The position numbers and the translations under genes are program-made. 64,000 nucleotides of DNA from Orientallactaga sibirica. Lineage: Eukaryota; Chordata; Mammalia; Rodentia; Dipodidae. Position 1 is the first letter of the stretch. The number at the start of each line of letters is the position of its first letter. Under the pieces are notes generated by a model. That model saw only the letters and a program-made list of their open reading frames with translations, was not told the DNA's origin and did no database searches. The stretch is from positions 12,771,501 through 12,835,500 of the forward strand of contig JAEOAD010000052.1 in assembly GCA_036365145.1 (NCBI GenBank). Direction: 5' to 3'. Positions 43,466 to 57,858 of the stretch are shown piece after piece.

Positions 43466-43685
43466 ACTCCGAGGAGGAGCCGGGACCGCGGCGCACGTGA
43501 ACTTGGCATCCGGAGGGAGGCTCCATCCCGCGGCGTCGCCCAGGCTCCGGCCGGCGGGCACAAGTTCAGCTAGCTGCGCGGACGCCACGAAGACTTTCTG
43601 CGGCTGGGCAGAGGGGAGGGAGGAAGGGAGGGAGGGGAGGAGGCGCATCCCTCCTCCCCAGCTGGATATCCATCCTCCTCCGGGG

Positions 43686-45785
<2,100 letters not shown>

Positions 45786-45790
45786 TGCTT

Positions 45791-45807
45791 GCGCGTGTGC
45801 GTGTGTG

Positions 45808-45854
<47 letters not shown>

Positions 45855-45857
45855 GCA
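45791..45857. repeat. (GT)n microsatellite
   Basis: Imperfect GT from 45791, pure at 45811-45842, ending GTATGTGTATGTGTGC. Confidence 0.95.
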
Positions 45858-48800
45858 GGCACTTACTTCTAACTCTTCCCACAGTATCTGTTGACTGGAA
45901 AACCAGGTGGTTTTGAATGGATGTTTCTCTTGTAAGATTGCAGAGGGAGGACTGGTGAATGAATAAAATATACAATGTAAACGAATGAGAAAAGCTCAGA
46001 AGAGAAATCACGTTTTTTTTCAAAACTCCATTGAGCAAACCTGGCTTTTTTTCTATCATTCTCATCATTGGAAATAAATGAAGTTCTTATGCTCCAGTGG
46101 TTACTAACGTATAGTATAATTGGATGGAAAGCATTGAAAGGGTCCATTGTAGAGCTACAACTATCTCAAATGCTTGTCCCTCTCCCCCCAACTCCCATAC
46201 ACATTCATATGCTCACACATCAGAGGCCCTGAGAAACAGAAGGTATCCCATCATTGCACAGAAAACATACTGGTATGTGGCCCCCAAGGAAAAGTGTGGG
46301 TATCTGTGTCAGCACCTGTGTAGTGGCATTGGCACCTAAAATGACTGCTTAAGATCAGTGGTGGAAATAATACAGTGCGTAGTAAAAGGCAGGTCCCGTG
46401 AGTGTGAATGGTGCCTTCAGTGCAGTTAGATGGTGGAATGAGACTGTGGCCCCACCAGGAACCCTCCTGTAAAGAACAGCTAGACCTGAATGTTATGGCT
46501 TCTGTGGTTTACACATGCTCCATTCCCATTCGGTGCCCGTTGTGTTTGTGATCAACTTAAAAATGACTTCTCAGGAAAGGCAAGCTTTCTTCCACATGCA
46601 CATCATGGAGCACCTCTGGTTCTTCCCCACCACCTCTTGTTGGAAGACCATAAGCCCCAGCAGTGTGTATCACGGTTGTTGCATGTTAGTGACAGGCAAA
46701 AGGGGGATCTTCTTAGCTGCACACTTGCCAACTTTGAGCCGTCAGATTGTGGAAACTCTCAGTGGGTGTTTCTGAGTCACACGATGCATTGGGAGAATTT
46801 CCTGCTCTAGTCAAATCCTGCCTATGGAAATGAGCCGCTTAAGTGGGAGGTGGCTGCATGTAGGAAGGACTGTCCTCCCAGCGCTGCTCTGCTGCTGGCT
46901 TCAGGGCACAGTGAGCGCCTCAAGTCCTCTCTTGGCAGTGCAGTCTATTTGGCAGCTGGACCAAGCCCTTATGCATCATTTGACACATCCAGAGATGCTG
47001 GTTCCAGAAAGAGCCAGGATTCTGCCATTAAAAGGCTGGAAATTTTGGCCAAACATTTTTCAGCAGGATTGGGATCAAATGATGATTGATGAGATCAAAT
47101 AAGACACTAAGTGTAAGTGGATGAGCTCCCGTGACCTCTGGGGAGACAGACAGCTTATTGAAAAGCACTCCAGGCCTCACAGTGATCCCACTTGCAACAG
47201 GATGGCCTCTCCCGTCTCTCAGGACATATGCTTGTCTGCAGTCAGGCAGCTGGCCATGCAGGACCAGCCTCAAGGCCTTTCTTGCCTCACTCAGATACAG
47301 TCAGCTTTGCAGACCTTCCTGTGTGCTGACACATCCTCTACCCCAGGGACACACCCTGCTCCGCCAGGTTCCATGTTTTAGGCAACGTGCATCATTTGGC
47401 TCTTGTTCATGTCCTTGTATGACAAGCCTGGCTTAGGTTCTACCACTTGGCTTGCTTTTCTTTTGCTCATGTCTAGGGAGTATAGGTCTGTTCTTTCTGC
47501 ATGGGCTCTGATGTACAGAACTAGGCATCTCACTCTTCTATGACATAGCATCTCTAACTATGAAAAGGAATGGAGACAAAACTCAGTTTATTTCTTCCTA
47601 GTCGCCCCCCCCCCAGGGGCTTGTGGTCTAGAGGAGAGTCTAGGTAGAGACGGGGCTATTTGTGGGGACATGTTGTTATGCTATCCCTTGTGGCCAGGGC
47701 TCCAGACCAGCCCATTTGTCTCAAATTAAAGTGAGTTTTCTTATTGTGAGCAGGACCATGTCTAGGGATGGGAAAAAATGGGAAAAAAAAACCCACCCTG
47801 TTAGGACAAAGCCAAACCTTCCTACTGCTTGTGGTTTGAGCTGTGTGGGAGCACAAAAGGATGTCTAAGAGGCCACGTGATGAATGACGTGCTTGTGGCC
47901 TTCCTTTGTGGGTTCCTGTGAACGTATGAGGGGGATTGACGTTCTGAAGTCTGAGGCAGTTACTGGGAGCACCCAGACAAGGGGCAGGGAGACAGCTGCT
48001 GAGGCTGTAGCAATGGTGATGTTCTGCCCCAAGAAACACAAGTCATATCACATAAAAGATGTCATCTTCACATTGCTCATAGCTCTAGTTTATTAAGTCC
48101 TGGTTTGTAGATGCTTTGATGTTTGCTTCTCCCTGTCCCCCCACCCCACTCCAGCCACAGGCCTGAGAATGTTGTGGGACATTGGGGGGGGGGCTCTTTC
48201 CCTATACACCCCTCTGTGATCTCCAGAAAAGTAGATACATGACTTGGGACCTAAGCATACAAGGAAGAAGCCTGGGCAGTTTAGAGTAGATGTTCGCGAT
48301 ATAATACACCTGACCCTTTGACTCACGTATCTGTCCATCCCTTCCATTTCATTTCTGGAAGGGGAAGAGAGGAAAAGAAGATAGCGAGGAAATTAGAGCT
48401 CCCAGAAGAGATATCAGTTATGGGAGGTGAAGTGGAAGAGTTGGAATTAATCCAGAGAAGAGCAGGGAGCTGATTTAAGAGTTGAAGGGACTGATTTATG
48501 ATGAAAGATGAAAAGAATTAAATATATATGGCTGGTGTAAGTGGCGATGAAGGGAAAGCCATGGCAACAATCTACAAATCTCTGGAGAGAGAGAGAGAGA
48601 GACTGTCAGTGAAGGAAAGGCATTATTTACTGCAGTCCATAGAAGTAATAGGATGAGACTTGAAGAAGGAAACTTCAGGTTAGATATCAAGGAACCTTAT
48701 TTTCTGAAATTGATATTCCTCTGACTATGGAAGGGAGTCCCAAGGGAGGAGGGAGTCAGGTGAGATGTGGGTCAGACAAGGGACACCATCCATAATGTAT

Positions 48801-48896
48801 AAGTTCTATATTTTCACATGTTGAGAAGTTGCAACAAGCAAGAGGGCGGGATGCAGAAGAACAGCAGAAACTGGGATCTTTTGAGATCTCATTTCT
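45858..48896. other. Non-repetitive intron 1 segment, about 3 kb
   Basis: No SINE and no confident repeat were seen across this stretch, which is unusual for the window. Frames up to 127 codons have no recognisable features. It contains a poly-C run (47604-47615) and a G-run (48184-48193). Confidence 0.5.
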
Positions 48897-49146
48897 TTCT
48901 TTTTTTTTAAGGTTTTATTTTATTTATTAGAGAGAGAGAGAGAGACAGAGAGACAGAGAGAGAGAGAGAGAGGAGAGAGAGAGAAAGAGAGAGAATGGGC
49001 GTGCCAGGGCTTCTGGCCACTGCAAATGAACTCCAGATGCATGAGCCACCTTGTGCATCTGGCTTACATGGACCTGGAGATTTGAACCAGGGTCCTTAGG
49101 TTTTGCAGGCAAGTGCCTTAACTGCAAAGCCGTCTCTGCAGTCCTT
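48897..49146 (-). repeat. B2-type SINE with long GA tract
   Basis: 'aaggttttattttatttatt', about 70 bp of GA, 'gaatgggcgtgccagggctt', ending 'caaagccgtctctgcagtcc'. The flanking 'tgagatctcatttct' and 'tgagaccttgtttct' look like a diverged duplication. Confidence 0.9.
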
Positions 49147-49540
49147 GAGACCTTGTTTCTGAAAGCTCTTCAAGACTTGGCTTTTCTAGGAGGAGATGAA
49201 AGCATTGCATACTTATCTTTGAAGTTGGTGAGTGAGTCTTACAAGATTGTTAGTAAAAAAGAATGAAATTACTAGGCTTATTTTTTTTTTCAACCCCAAG
49301 GTTGAGTAAGGGAGGCATACTCACCAGAGGTTTGTGAGTCTGTGACACATTTATCAGTGTGTGTCTGTGAGTGAGAGACTGAGCTCTTAGGCAGAGTAGA
49401 AAGTGACCACGTAGGCTCTTGAGAAGGAGAAATGTTTTAGGATTGGCTGGAAAGCACTGGCTACTTGAAAGTTCTTTGAAATATGTTGAATGGATTTAAG
49501 ATTTTTTTTTTTTTTTACAAAGGTTGTAGTCTTATATCTT
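49147..49540. other. Unique intron DNA
   Basis: Nothing was recognised. Confidence 0.45.
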
Positions 49541-50105
49541 TTCTCCCCAGGTCCCTCTTTCCCTGAGGGCTCTTCTAAGTGGAGTGGTTGGTGTTCACTG
49601 GTCTCACTGGTTTAAGGACTCAGTCAGTCTCTGTATGTGTGTTGGGGGCAGTGCCTTAAGACATTCCTACCCACCCAGTGGCTCTTAGAATCTTCCCATC
49701 TCCTCTTCTGCAGTGGTCTCTGAGCCTTGCAGGTGTGTTGGCAGTCTGATTCAGTGTTGAGTTCTCTGTGCTCTCTACGTTGCTGATTCAATGTGTTTTG
49801 ATTGACCACAGTGTCTGTTGCTGTTCCCCTGGAGCTGGTTGTCAGGCTAACAGTAGGAGAAATACTCATGTCCCCACTTTCTCTGCAATTGTTTTTGTGG
49901 GCCTAACAGATGTGGTAGAGGTGGCATGTCCTATGGTAGGCAGTCAGATATCTTTTGTTGTTGCATTGATGGATCCTGGATCTCTTGAGTTTTCTTTGCC
50001 ATCTTCATGGTTTGGGAGAAAGGATAGTGTGTGGAATCTTCTCTCTGTGTTCTCAAAGTGTTTTGGTGTGTTTCCTATTCTGCCATTTCAACCAGAAGCC
50101 TTGAA
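49541..50105 (+). mobile_element. Diverged L1 3'-region copy
   Basis: 'gtgccttaagacattcctac', 'catctcctcttctgcagtgg' and 'tctctgagccttgcaggtgt' match the CCTCTTCC..GGTCCCTGAGCC block. The following 49790-50100 is of uncertain origin. Confidence 0.45.
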
Positions 50106-50114
50106 AGGATTTAA

Positions 50115-50368
50115 AATACACATACACACACATGTATGTGTGTGTTGAGAGAGAGAGAGACACACACACACACACACACACACAGACAGAGAGAGAGAGA
50201 GAGAGAGAGAAAGAAAGAAGGAAAGTGAGCACATAGCCAGGGCCTCTTGCCACTTTGAATGAACTCCAGACACAATGTACCACTTTGTGTATCTGCCTAA
50301 GAGTCAACCCTACATAGTTGAGCTTTGCAAACAAGTTCCTTTGACCACTGAGTCATCTTCCCAGCCCC
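50115..50368 (-). repeat. B2-type SINE with CA/GA expansion
   Basis: CACACA and GAGAGA tracts (50118-50212) replace the usual tail. Then come 'catagccagggcctcttgcc' and 'gaactccagacacaatgtac', ending 'gagtcatcttcccagcccc'. Confidence 0.85.
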
Positions 50369-50734
50369 TTGAGTGGCTGTTTTAAAGAGTATTATCATTC
50401 CCACCCAATTTAATGTTTTACAAATTATAAAAGTAAAAGAAGATGCATAAAGGTCTTTCCTGTGGGGTGAGGGAGGAAAGTTATCATTAGTAGAAATGAG
50501 TATCATGTAAAGAAGTTGGTGTACTGAAGGGAAGCAGGGACTGGCCTGGGATCTAAGAAGAGAGCGAGAGTCGAGTCAGCAGAAGTTCCAGCACCCTGTG
50601 CTCCACAGATTACCTCCTGATGACCTCACTTCATGGGAATTTGTCCAGCCTGCCTGGTCAAGGCTATGTTTCCTTTGATTATAACGATGAATAATATCCC
50701 GCTTTAGCTGTATATGACTTTTTGATTTATAAAG
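50369..50734. other. Unique intron DNA
   Basis: Nothing was recognised. Confidence 0.45.
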
Positions 50735-50900
50735 CACTTTCACATCTATTATTTTTACTAAGCTTACAACAGGCAGGGCAAGTATCTGCTTTATTTCATC
50801 AAGGGAGCAACTGGAATCCAGATATCAGATGTCTTGTAAAGGTACAAAGCAATAGACCTGGAACTTTTCATTTACACAGCAAGTGAGGAGACGTTAGATA
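50735..50900 (-). repeat. Probable MIR relic
   Basis: 'ataaagcactttcacatcta', 'gcttacaacaggcagggcaa' and 'gtatctgctttatttcatca' fit the reverse MIR 3' segment but are strongly diverged. Confidence 0.45.
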
Positions 50901-51344
50901 CTTGGCTAGGAACTGACTAGAATCACATTTCTCTTTGTTTTCAAATCAATAAATCATTTCAAGATGCAAAATATGAATAAACAGGACATGTAAATAGATA
51001 AAAACACTTTGTGCAACGCTTATCAGAAGACTTTGCAACCAATATTTGGTGGACAATAGCCATAAGTAGAAAAATTTTCTTGAAATCTGAGAATAGTTTC
51101 ATCCTTATAAAAATGGGGGTAGTGATGGTTCCTAAGTCCTTCTAAATGGGGATGGTGATGATTCGTGGAGGTTAGATTAGATGATTTATGTGGATATGTA
51201 GTCCAGTGCCTCACGAACACTAACAAGCCCCACTGGTGTGAATGATGATAGCTGTGCTCATGGCAGCAACGTGCCAGCACGTGGTGAGCAGGCTGCGTAG
51301 TCCACCATGCTGGAGGATCCATTTTCATTTCCGTGTCCTGGAAT
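50901..51344. other. Unique intron DNA
   Basis: Nothing was recognised. Confidence 0.45.
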
Positions 51345-51790
51345 GGTGCTATTGAAGTGCTGTAATCCCATTTCTCCCCTTCTAGGGCCTATGTCCCTAG
51401 CCATAGACTTTGGGCCAGTTTTACAGTACCAGACATGACCCACTTCCTGTGAGCAAGCCTCAAATCCAATCAGAAAGCAGTTAGTCACTGCCATAACATC
51501 CATGCCACTGTTGCACCAGTGGGCATAAGTTGCCTTTGTAAACTCCCTGACCAATAACTCGCTGGGAGATGTGTTATCCCTGGCACTGGAATTTATGATG
51601 AATAACTTATGGCTTCTGAAAAAACCTTTATCCACCCTCTTACATGGTAGATGTGTTGTCTTCATCTGTGAGACTAATGACCAGGGCACCAGGCTGTAGT
51701 CCCCGCTTCTTCTTTGAGTAGAATACTGGCTATAGCAACACTCACAATCTTGGGATAGACCCACTACAAAAATAATGATAGTTCATTACA
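51345..51790 (+). mobile_element. L1 3'-region copy, distal part
   Basis: 'agccatagactttgggccag', 'aatccaatcagaaagcagtt', 'ccataacatccatgccactg' and 'ttgcaccagtgggcataagt' match the distal module seen at 6680-6830. 'ctccctgaccaataactcgc' matches 7090-7110. Confidence 0.65.
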
Positions 51791-51835
51791 GGACACAGTC
51801 TCCTCTAACTGATAGTCATTTTATGGTGTGAAGTT

Positions 51836-51872
<37 letters not shown>
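51836..51872. repeat. (TTTA)n microsatellite
   Basis: About nine TTTA units lie at the tail end of the adjacent reverse B1. Confidence 0.9.
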
Positions 51873-51875
<3 letters not shown>

Positions 51876-52026
51876 TGTTTGGTTTTTTTGAGGTAGGATT
51901 TCACTCTAGCCCAGGCTGACCTGGAATTCATTATGTAGTCTCAGGGTGGCCCTGAACTCACGGTGTTCCTCCTACCTCTGCCTCCCAAGTGCTGGGATTA
52001 AAGGCGTGCGCCACCATGCCTGGCTC
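51873..52026 (-). repeat. B1 SINE
   Basis: 'gaggtaggatttcactctag' to 'gcgccaccatgcctggct'. Confidence 0.9.
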
Positions 52027-53322
52027 TGGAGTGGAATTTGATTGACAGTATTTCATGCACTAACATATTAGTTATTTGGGTTTATGAAGAGAGAAGAAGA
52101 CAAAGAAAGAGAAGTCTTCATAGACTCAATAGGTTAGTATTGGGTTGATACAGAGATAGTGACGGGGGAACATGGGCAAAGTGTAGAGCTTTAGAAGCAC
52201 AAAAGAAAAAAGTCCGGAAAAGGTGGGAGAATTTTGGCTAAAGGCAGGCTGACGAGATAGCGAGTGAAGGTGTGCAGGTCATGTGGAGTAGTTCTCAGGA
52301 GCCCGAGGCTCAGAGTTTCTGTAAACCAGAGCAGACTATGCTCTTTAGGAGAGGAAAATGTACAGGAAAATATAAGGAGAAAAAAGAAAACCAAATAATA
52401 TACACAAAGCAAAACCAAGTATAAACCCACAGTTCCCCTACATAAAGGAGGGTGAGAACATGCCGAGGGCTGAGCTGACCTGCTGAGAAGACCAGCAGGT
52501 ACTGGAGAGGGATGGGCGCAGGGAGGGAAAGACTGGTTGGAGATCAGGATTTGCAAACTGACTGCTCTGATATTTGGGTCTCTTTTGGAATGGCGAACCC
52601 TCTGCTAGGACGTCCTCTCTTCAGTGCCTTTCCACCTGGGCTGTCTTATTTCTATGGTCAGGTTACTGCGCAGATGTGGGAACTCCCATGTCTCTGGAGC
52701 TGGGTTCGTGGGTGTGGGTCTGTCCAGTTATTCTTCACTGGAGCATTCTCCTGTTGCAGTTTGAGCCACTTTCCCAGAGTCTGGAAACCTGTGGTGTTTG
52801 GCAGTTGTCCTTTCTCCAGACTGTGGCAGGATGGGGGTGGGGGATCATATGCCCTGGAAGTCTCTTAATTTCGAATTTCCAACCCCCTCTTCTGGTGTTT
52901 GCCTGCATTCTTCTGGGAGCTTTGCCTGTGCCCCCAGGCAGTTTCTTCTGTGGCTGTGAACCAGGAGCTGTGCAGGATCTGCCTGGCATGGCTGCAGGTC
53001 ACACTTTTATTTTTTATTTTCCTGCTGGATGTTTGGAGCTTGGATCCTTTCTCGGGGAAATCCCATCAGATTCACTTGGTGATATAATGTACATGTTCCA
53101 GAAAGTATGAGATCCCAGAGAAGGTCAGAGAAGAACTCTCTTGGGACAGATTCACCCAAACACTTGGCTCATTAAGTCTTTTTCCTTGCCTTTACCCAAC
53201 TGGCTAAGCAGCCGGAGGTGCACAGAGAGGAAGGCATCTGAACTCCTTAGGGGGAGGAAGGTCTGCCAACAGTGTGAGCTTAGGGGACGGAGGAAATGTG
53301 GGCAGGCTTAAAGAAAATCAGC

Positions 53323-53326
<4 letters not shown>
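52027..53326. other. Intron DNA, no confident feature
   Basis: Frames up to 178 codons (52574-53110, plus) are Leu/Ser/Cys/Phe-rich and resemble no family I know. 52560-53110 may be an unrecognised rodent repeat; its style ('ctgctggatgtttggagctt') recalls L1-associated sequence. Confidence 0.35.

Positions 53327-53370
<44 letters not shown>
53327..53370. repeat. (AC)22 microsatellite
   Basis: A pure AC tract. Confidence 0.97.
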
Positions 53371-53372
<2 letters not shown>

Positions 53373-53649
53373 CAGTAGGAAAATGAAAGTATCAGATCTC
53401 AAAAGAGATTCTGCTTCATCCACTTGTGGGTTCAGTGAACCTCTGGCATTGTGAATAGCAGAACAGGCCCTAGACTTTGATACACTCTTATGTTCAATCA
53501 GCAGCCTGCGATGCTTGCAAAGGGGCTGCGTGTCCCCTACCCAAGGCTTCTCAAAATGATAGCCTTGCACTGATGGCATTTCCTTCCATTCCAGATTCTA
53601 GCAATGAATGTGTGATCACGGGACATGGGAATCCTTTATATAACAGGAA
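53371..53649. other. Unique intron DNA
   Basis: Nothing was recognised. Confidence 0.45.
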
Positions 53650-54080
53650 GTGATGTTTTAAAAATATGGGGATGCCTGTTATGGGGGAGAGGCAACGTCT
53701 CTGTGCATAATGTCCCAACTTGTGGCTCTAACAATCTTTCCGCCCCCTCTTCCGCAAAATTCCCTGAGCCATGTTGGGAACGTTTTAGGTCTCTTTCAGT
53801 GATGGGCTCTTAGGAACCTCTGGATCTCTGCTTTGGTAGGTGTTGAGTGTCCTCAGTGTCTGTCTCCTTCACCCTTGTGCTGATATCAGGTTCACCGAGA
53901 AAGCAGCACTCTTGCTCATTTCCCTAATTCCTGGTTTCAGCTGGGGCCGGAGTGAAGTGTGATGGATCGTTTCTCTCCTCAGGACCTGCTTCCTTCTGAA
54001 AAAGAGAAGCAGATCCTCCAACAGAGAGTGAAGTCAGCACAAGTTAAATGGGATAACCATTATTAGCGCAGAGCGAATTT
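53650..54080 (+). mobile_element. L1 3'-region, second variant
   Basis: 'ctgtgcataatgtcccaact', 'tgtggctctaacaatctttc' and 'cgccccctcttccgcaaaat' match the copy at 27658. It continues with 'agcagcactcttgctcattt', which the other copy lacks. Confidence 0.55.
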
Positions 54081-54104
54081 AATGTATGTAGGCTCTCTTG
54101 TTTT

Positions 54105-54760
54105 TTTTTAATAAAATTATTATTTTTATTGACACCTTCTATACTTACATACAAAAAAACCCCACCTGATATTTCCCTCCCCTCCCCCCATTCCACTTTA
54201 GAACTCTAATCTCCATCATATCCCCTCCCTCTCTCCACTAGTCTCGCTTTTAATTTGATGTCATCATCTTTTTCTTCTATGTTGAGGGTCTTGTGAAGGT
54301 ATTGCTAGGCACTGCAAGGTCATGGATATCGAGGCCAATTTCTGTCTGGGCAGTTGCACTGTAAGAAGTCATACCCTTCCTTTGGCTCTTCCATTCTATC
54401 CGCCCCCTCTTCCGCAATGGTCCCTGGGCCTTGAAGGGTGTGACAGAGGTGTTTCAGTGCTGGGCACTCCTCCATCCCTTCTTCTCAGCACTATGTTGCC
54501 TTTTGGGTCATCCCAGTGGTCATCGCCATCTGAAAAGAGAAGCTTCTCTAACCAGAAGTGAGAGTAGCGTTAATATGTGAATATGAACATTAAGTGTAGT
54601 ATTTTCAGGGTAGCTTGATGGGAGATTAGTGGGAGCTTGATACTGGAAAGCAAACTTGTTATCTGGATATGATCCCCAATGAGGAGGGTCCCTTTGGGGG
54701 GGCAGGGATGAGGATAAGGATGGTATCAACAGGTGCTGTTTACATACTGAGTACGTCCAT
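54105..54760 (+). mobile_element. L1 3'-region copy
   Basis: 'tttttattgacaccttctat', 'tgatgtcatcatctttttct', 'catggatatcgaggccaatt', 'ccgccccctcttccgcaatg' and 'gaaaagagaagcttctctaa' are in standard order. It is the closest relative of the copy at 6113. Confidence 0.65.
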
Positions 54761-55077
54761 AACTAATAAAAAAGAAAAAATATCATGCACTAGGTGTACG
54801 AATCTTGTGTGATCTTCATGCTAGCCTACATGTGAGGCACACCTATCATCTCCACTCAGATAAAGATAGGCAAACGCTTGGATTCTTTTCAGTCTGTATC
54901 CACTCCCACTCAAAGTGACCATCCTTCTAGTTGCGATGGCTCCTCTTAGTTGTGACTATTCTTGAATGTCATGCAATGTATTGTCTTGTGTGTCTGCCCT
55001 CTTTTTCTGATAGCATTTCTGAGAGTGATCTACATTGTTGGGTCTGCAAATGGGTCTCCTCCCCCTCTTCTTCCTCT
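54761..55077. other. Intron DNA, possible L1 relic
   Basis: No feature could be assigned with confidence. Confidence 0.35.
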
Positions 55078-55190
55078 TCGTTTTTGAGACAGAGTCTCAC
55101 TGTAGCTCAGGCTGGTCTTGAATTTGTGTCTTCTGCCTCAGCCTTCTGAGTGTGGGTATTATAGCTGTTCACGACCATGCACGTTTGCAA
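55078..55190 (-). repeat. Old B1-like SINE
   Basis: 'gagacagagtctcactgtag' and 'gctcaggctggtcttgaatt', then a diverged 'gagtgtgggtattatagctg'. Confidence 0.65.
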
Positions 55191-55319
55191 TGCTCTTTCT
55201 GTTGCTGAGTTGTATTCTTTTGTATGAGCACACACCATTTATTTATTCATCATCCTCTTTTTTTGATATGTGGGAGAGTGAAATGTTAAATAATCTATCC
55301 CAAATAATGTGTAGCATGC

Positions 55320-55530
55320 ACTATGGATCTAGAATTGAAGACTGGCTTTATCATTTACTGAACCAAGCCTATTTATTTTCTTCTCTCTATGATTTAGTTT
55401 TTTTTTTTTTATGTCTGTAAAGTGAGAAAAATCATACCTATTTCCAGGGTTACTCTGAGAATTATGGAGTACAAAGTACAGAGAAGGTCTTGATACATAG
55501 CTAGTATCCAGCAAATGTTATGTGTTCCAT
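55320..55530 (+). repeat. MIR SINE relic with internal T run
   Basis: 'gactggctttatcatttact', then 'tctgtaaagtgagaaaaatc', 'cctatttccagggttactct' and 'gagaattatggagtacaaag', ending 'tagtatccagcaaatgtta'. A 12-T run interrupts it at 55399-55410. Confidence 0.75.
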
Positions 55531-55786
55531 GGTGGCCAGAATGAACAGTTCGAAGCCTCTTAAAGCAGGGGAGGGAGCCTTTAAACGTGAGCCCATTAGC
55601 CACTGGAGGTCAAATTAACAACTCATTACCATATAAGTCAAATGTAACCATTTAAATAATTTTATTTAAACATTAATTATTTTTAATAACATTATTATAC
55701 TCATCTTCAAATTTACAAATAAACTGCAATCAATATAATTTTGAAAAACTCTTTTTGATCTTAAGCCAGTTAACAAAACAGAGAGC
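55531..55786. other. AT-rich unique intron DNA
   Basis: 55640-55740 is very AT-rich (TTATTTAAACATTAATTATT). Nothing else was recognised. Confidence 0.45.
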
Positions 55787-56142
55787 AGGGGCTGGGGAGA
55801 TGGCTCCGTGGGGAAAGTGTTGGCTTTTCAAACATGAGGTCCCAAGTTTGGATTCCTCAGCACCCACGAAAGATGCCAGATGTGGAGCATGAGCCTCTCT
55901 CCCAGTGCTGGGGAGGTGGGGATAGGAGCCCCGGAACCTGTAGGCTGGCTCCTCTGTACCCAAACTGGTGAGCCCCAAGTCCAGTGAGACTCTCCAAAAA
56001 ACAAGGTGCAAGAGGAACTGAGGAAGATCTTTCCTATTGACCTGTGGCCTCCACATGCCAGCTCACACACATACATGCACACCTTCACATGTTTGTGCCC
56101 ATGCACATACGTACACACACCACACACACATACACATTCAAA
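55787..56142 (+). repeat. B3-type SINE, full length
   Basis: 'ggggctggggagatggctcc', 'ctcagcacccacgaaagatg', 'gtgctggggaggtggggata', 'gtccagtgagactctccaaa', 'gacctgtggcctccacatgc', then a CA-rich tail. Confidence 0.85.
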
Positions 56143-56481
56143 AAAGAAAGAAAAAAGAGTATTGTGGAGGGTAGAAAGCAAGCTGGACAGAAATAAGACT
56201 ACATTTACATAAAAACAGAGAGGAAAAATGACAGAATGAAAGGGACGTAATTGGGGAAATTGGGAGAGGAATGTATAAGAAGCAACTGAGGAAAATAGAC
56301 ACCAGGACTTCTCTTCTGTACACTGAGATGTCTAAACCAAAAAGGACCAAAATGATGAGCAAGAGGGAGGTGAGGCCGGGGTGTAAACAGGAGGGAGGGA
56401 ATACTTCATTATTTTTGGCCAGGAAAGATTTTGACCTGGTGTCACCATCTGCACTCTGAATCCAGGGCCAGTGTTATATAC
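56143..56481. other. Purine-rich unique intron DNA
   Basis: Nothing was recognised. Confidence 0.45.
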
Positions 56482-57385
56482 CGATCATTTCCAGCTTTAT
56501 TGAAGTATAATTCATATATAATAAAACGTGCCCCTTTAACTGCACAGTGTGATTTGTTTGATAAATGCAGGCACTTGTATAACCACCACCCTCTTCAGGA
56601 TATAGAACGTTTTTCTCAGCACCACAAAGGTCCTTCTTGACCTTTAGAAATGAGTCCCATACGCGTTCTGCTCCAGGAAACTTCTGATTTGATTTCTGTC
56701 TCAGAGATTAGTCTAGTCTGTTCTTGGAGACTCATAAAAATGGGATCATACCACACATTCTCTTTGGGGCTTATCTTAGTTCACTGGTTTTGCACTTTTT
56801 TTTGCATGTGTATGTAGTATTTATGGGGAGGTGTGTACATGGTATGGCATGTTGTGTATGCACATGTATATATAGACATGTGCTGCATACACACATGTGG
56901 GGGCAGAGGAGAAGTCCTCCCCCAGTACTCTGGCTAGCTTCCATGAGACAGCATTTCTCATTGAACTGAAGGGCACCATTTTTGGTCAGACTGGCTGACT
57001 AGTGAACCCCAACCATTCTCTGGTGTCTGTTCCCAGCTCCCTACAGGATGGGGCCACAGGAATGCGTGGCTATGTCCAGCTTTTTATGTGTGTACTGGGG
57101 ATCAACTTGGGCCATCTAAGGCTTTCTCAGGCCCTCGTACTTGTGTGGCAAGCACTTTTACCCACCGAACCTTTCCCCCAGCCCCTGGTTTTTTAAAAGA
57201 TTTATCTGTGCCATTATATGTATTAGTACCTTGGATTTTTTTATTGCTGACTAATATTCCATTATGTAAACATACAACTATGTGTTTATCATTATTCAGC
57301 CGTTTCCTGTTTGGGGTTCTCATAAATAAAACCATCTTTAATATTTGATGTACAAGTAATTTTGTAGCTGTGTGTTGTCTGCTCT
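56482..57385 (+). mobile_element. Ancient L1M relic split by a B3
   Basis: 'ctttattgaagtataattca', 'taaccaccaccctcttcagg' and 'ctcataaaaatgggatcata' (to about 56800), then 'tattgctgactaatattcca' and 'ttctcataaataaaaccatc' (57230-57335), give the order of a mammalian-wide L1. The B3 at 56930-57187 sits in the gap. Confidence 0.65.
56930..57187 (-). repeat. B3-type SINE inside L1M
   Basis: 'catgagacagcatttctcat', 'gactggctgactagtgaacc', 'tatgtgtgtactggggatca' and 'cccaccgaacctttccccca' are a reverse B3. GT-rich sequence at 56808-56895 may be its tail. Confidence 0.7.
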
Positions 57386-57407
57386 TTTACAACCATTATA
57401 GAGAGTG

Positions 57408-57735
57408 AAGGCATTCACCACCACGTCTGGCTTTAAAAAAAAATTATTTATTAGAGAAAGAGAGAGAGAGAGATTGGGTGCACCAGGGCCTCTAGCCACT
57501 GCAAATGAACTCCAGATGCATGTGCCATCTTATATGGGAACTGGAGAATTGAACCTGGGTCCTTAGGTTTCATAGGCAAGTGCCTTAACTGCTGAGCCAT
57601 CTCTCTAGCCCTGATTTTTTGTTTTGAGATAGTATTTCACTTACTTGCTAAGATTGGCCTTAGCCCCTCGTTGCAGCTCAGACAGACCTTGAGCTTCCAA
57701 CCCTGCTGGGATTATAGGCCTGCTCACTAGGCCCA
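57408..57735 (-). repeat. B1-like SINE, split
   Basis: The end 'caccaccacgtctggc' (57416-57431) is separated by a B2 from 'gttttgagatagtatttcac' to 'ctgggattataggcctgctc' (57620-57735). The two pieces may be two elements. Confidence 0.45.
57437..57613 (-). repeat. B2-type SINE
   Basis: 'aaaaaaattatttattagag', (GA)n, 'ccagggcctctagccactgc', ending 'tgagccatctctctagccc'. Confidence 0.85.
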
Positions 57736-57811
57736 ACTTAATTTGTATTGCTCTTGTATTGAATATCTAACATTGCATAGTAAACCAATCCAAAAGTTAG
57801 TGGCTGAAAAA

Positions 57812-57815
57812 ATAT

Positions 57816-57858
<43 letters not shown>

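Noticed and set aside
45811..45842. Z-DNA-forming GT tract as a special regulatory element
   Set aside because: It is an ordinary dinucleotide microsatellite of a kind seen many times in this window; nothing ties it to regulation.
52574..53110. 178-codon plus-strand frame in ALK intron 1
   Set aside because: Composition is Leu/Ser/Phe/Cys-rich, no domain is recognisable, and the surrounding sequence looks repeat-derived.
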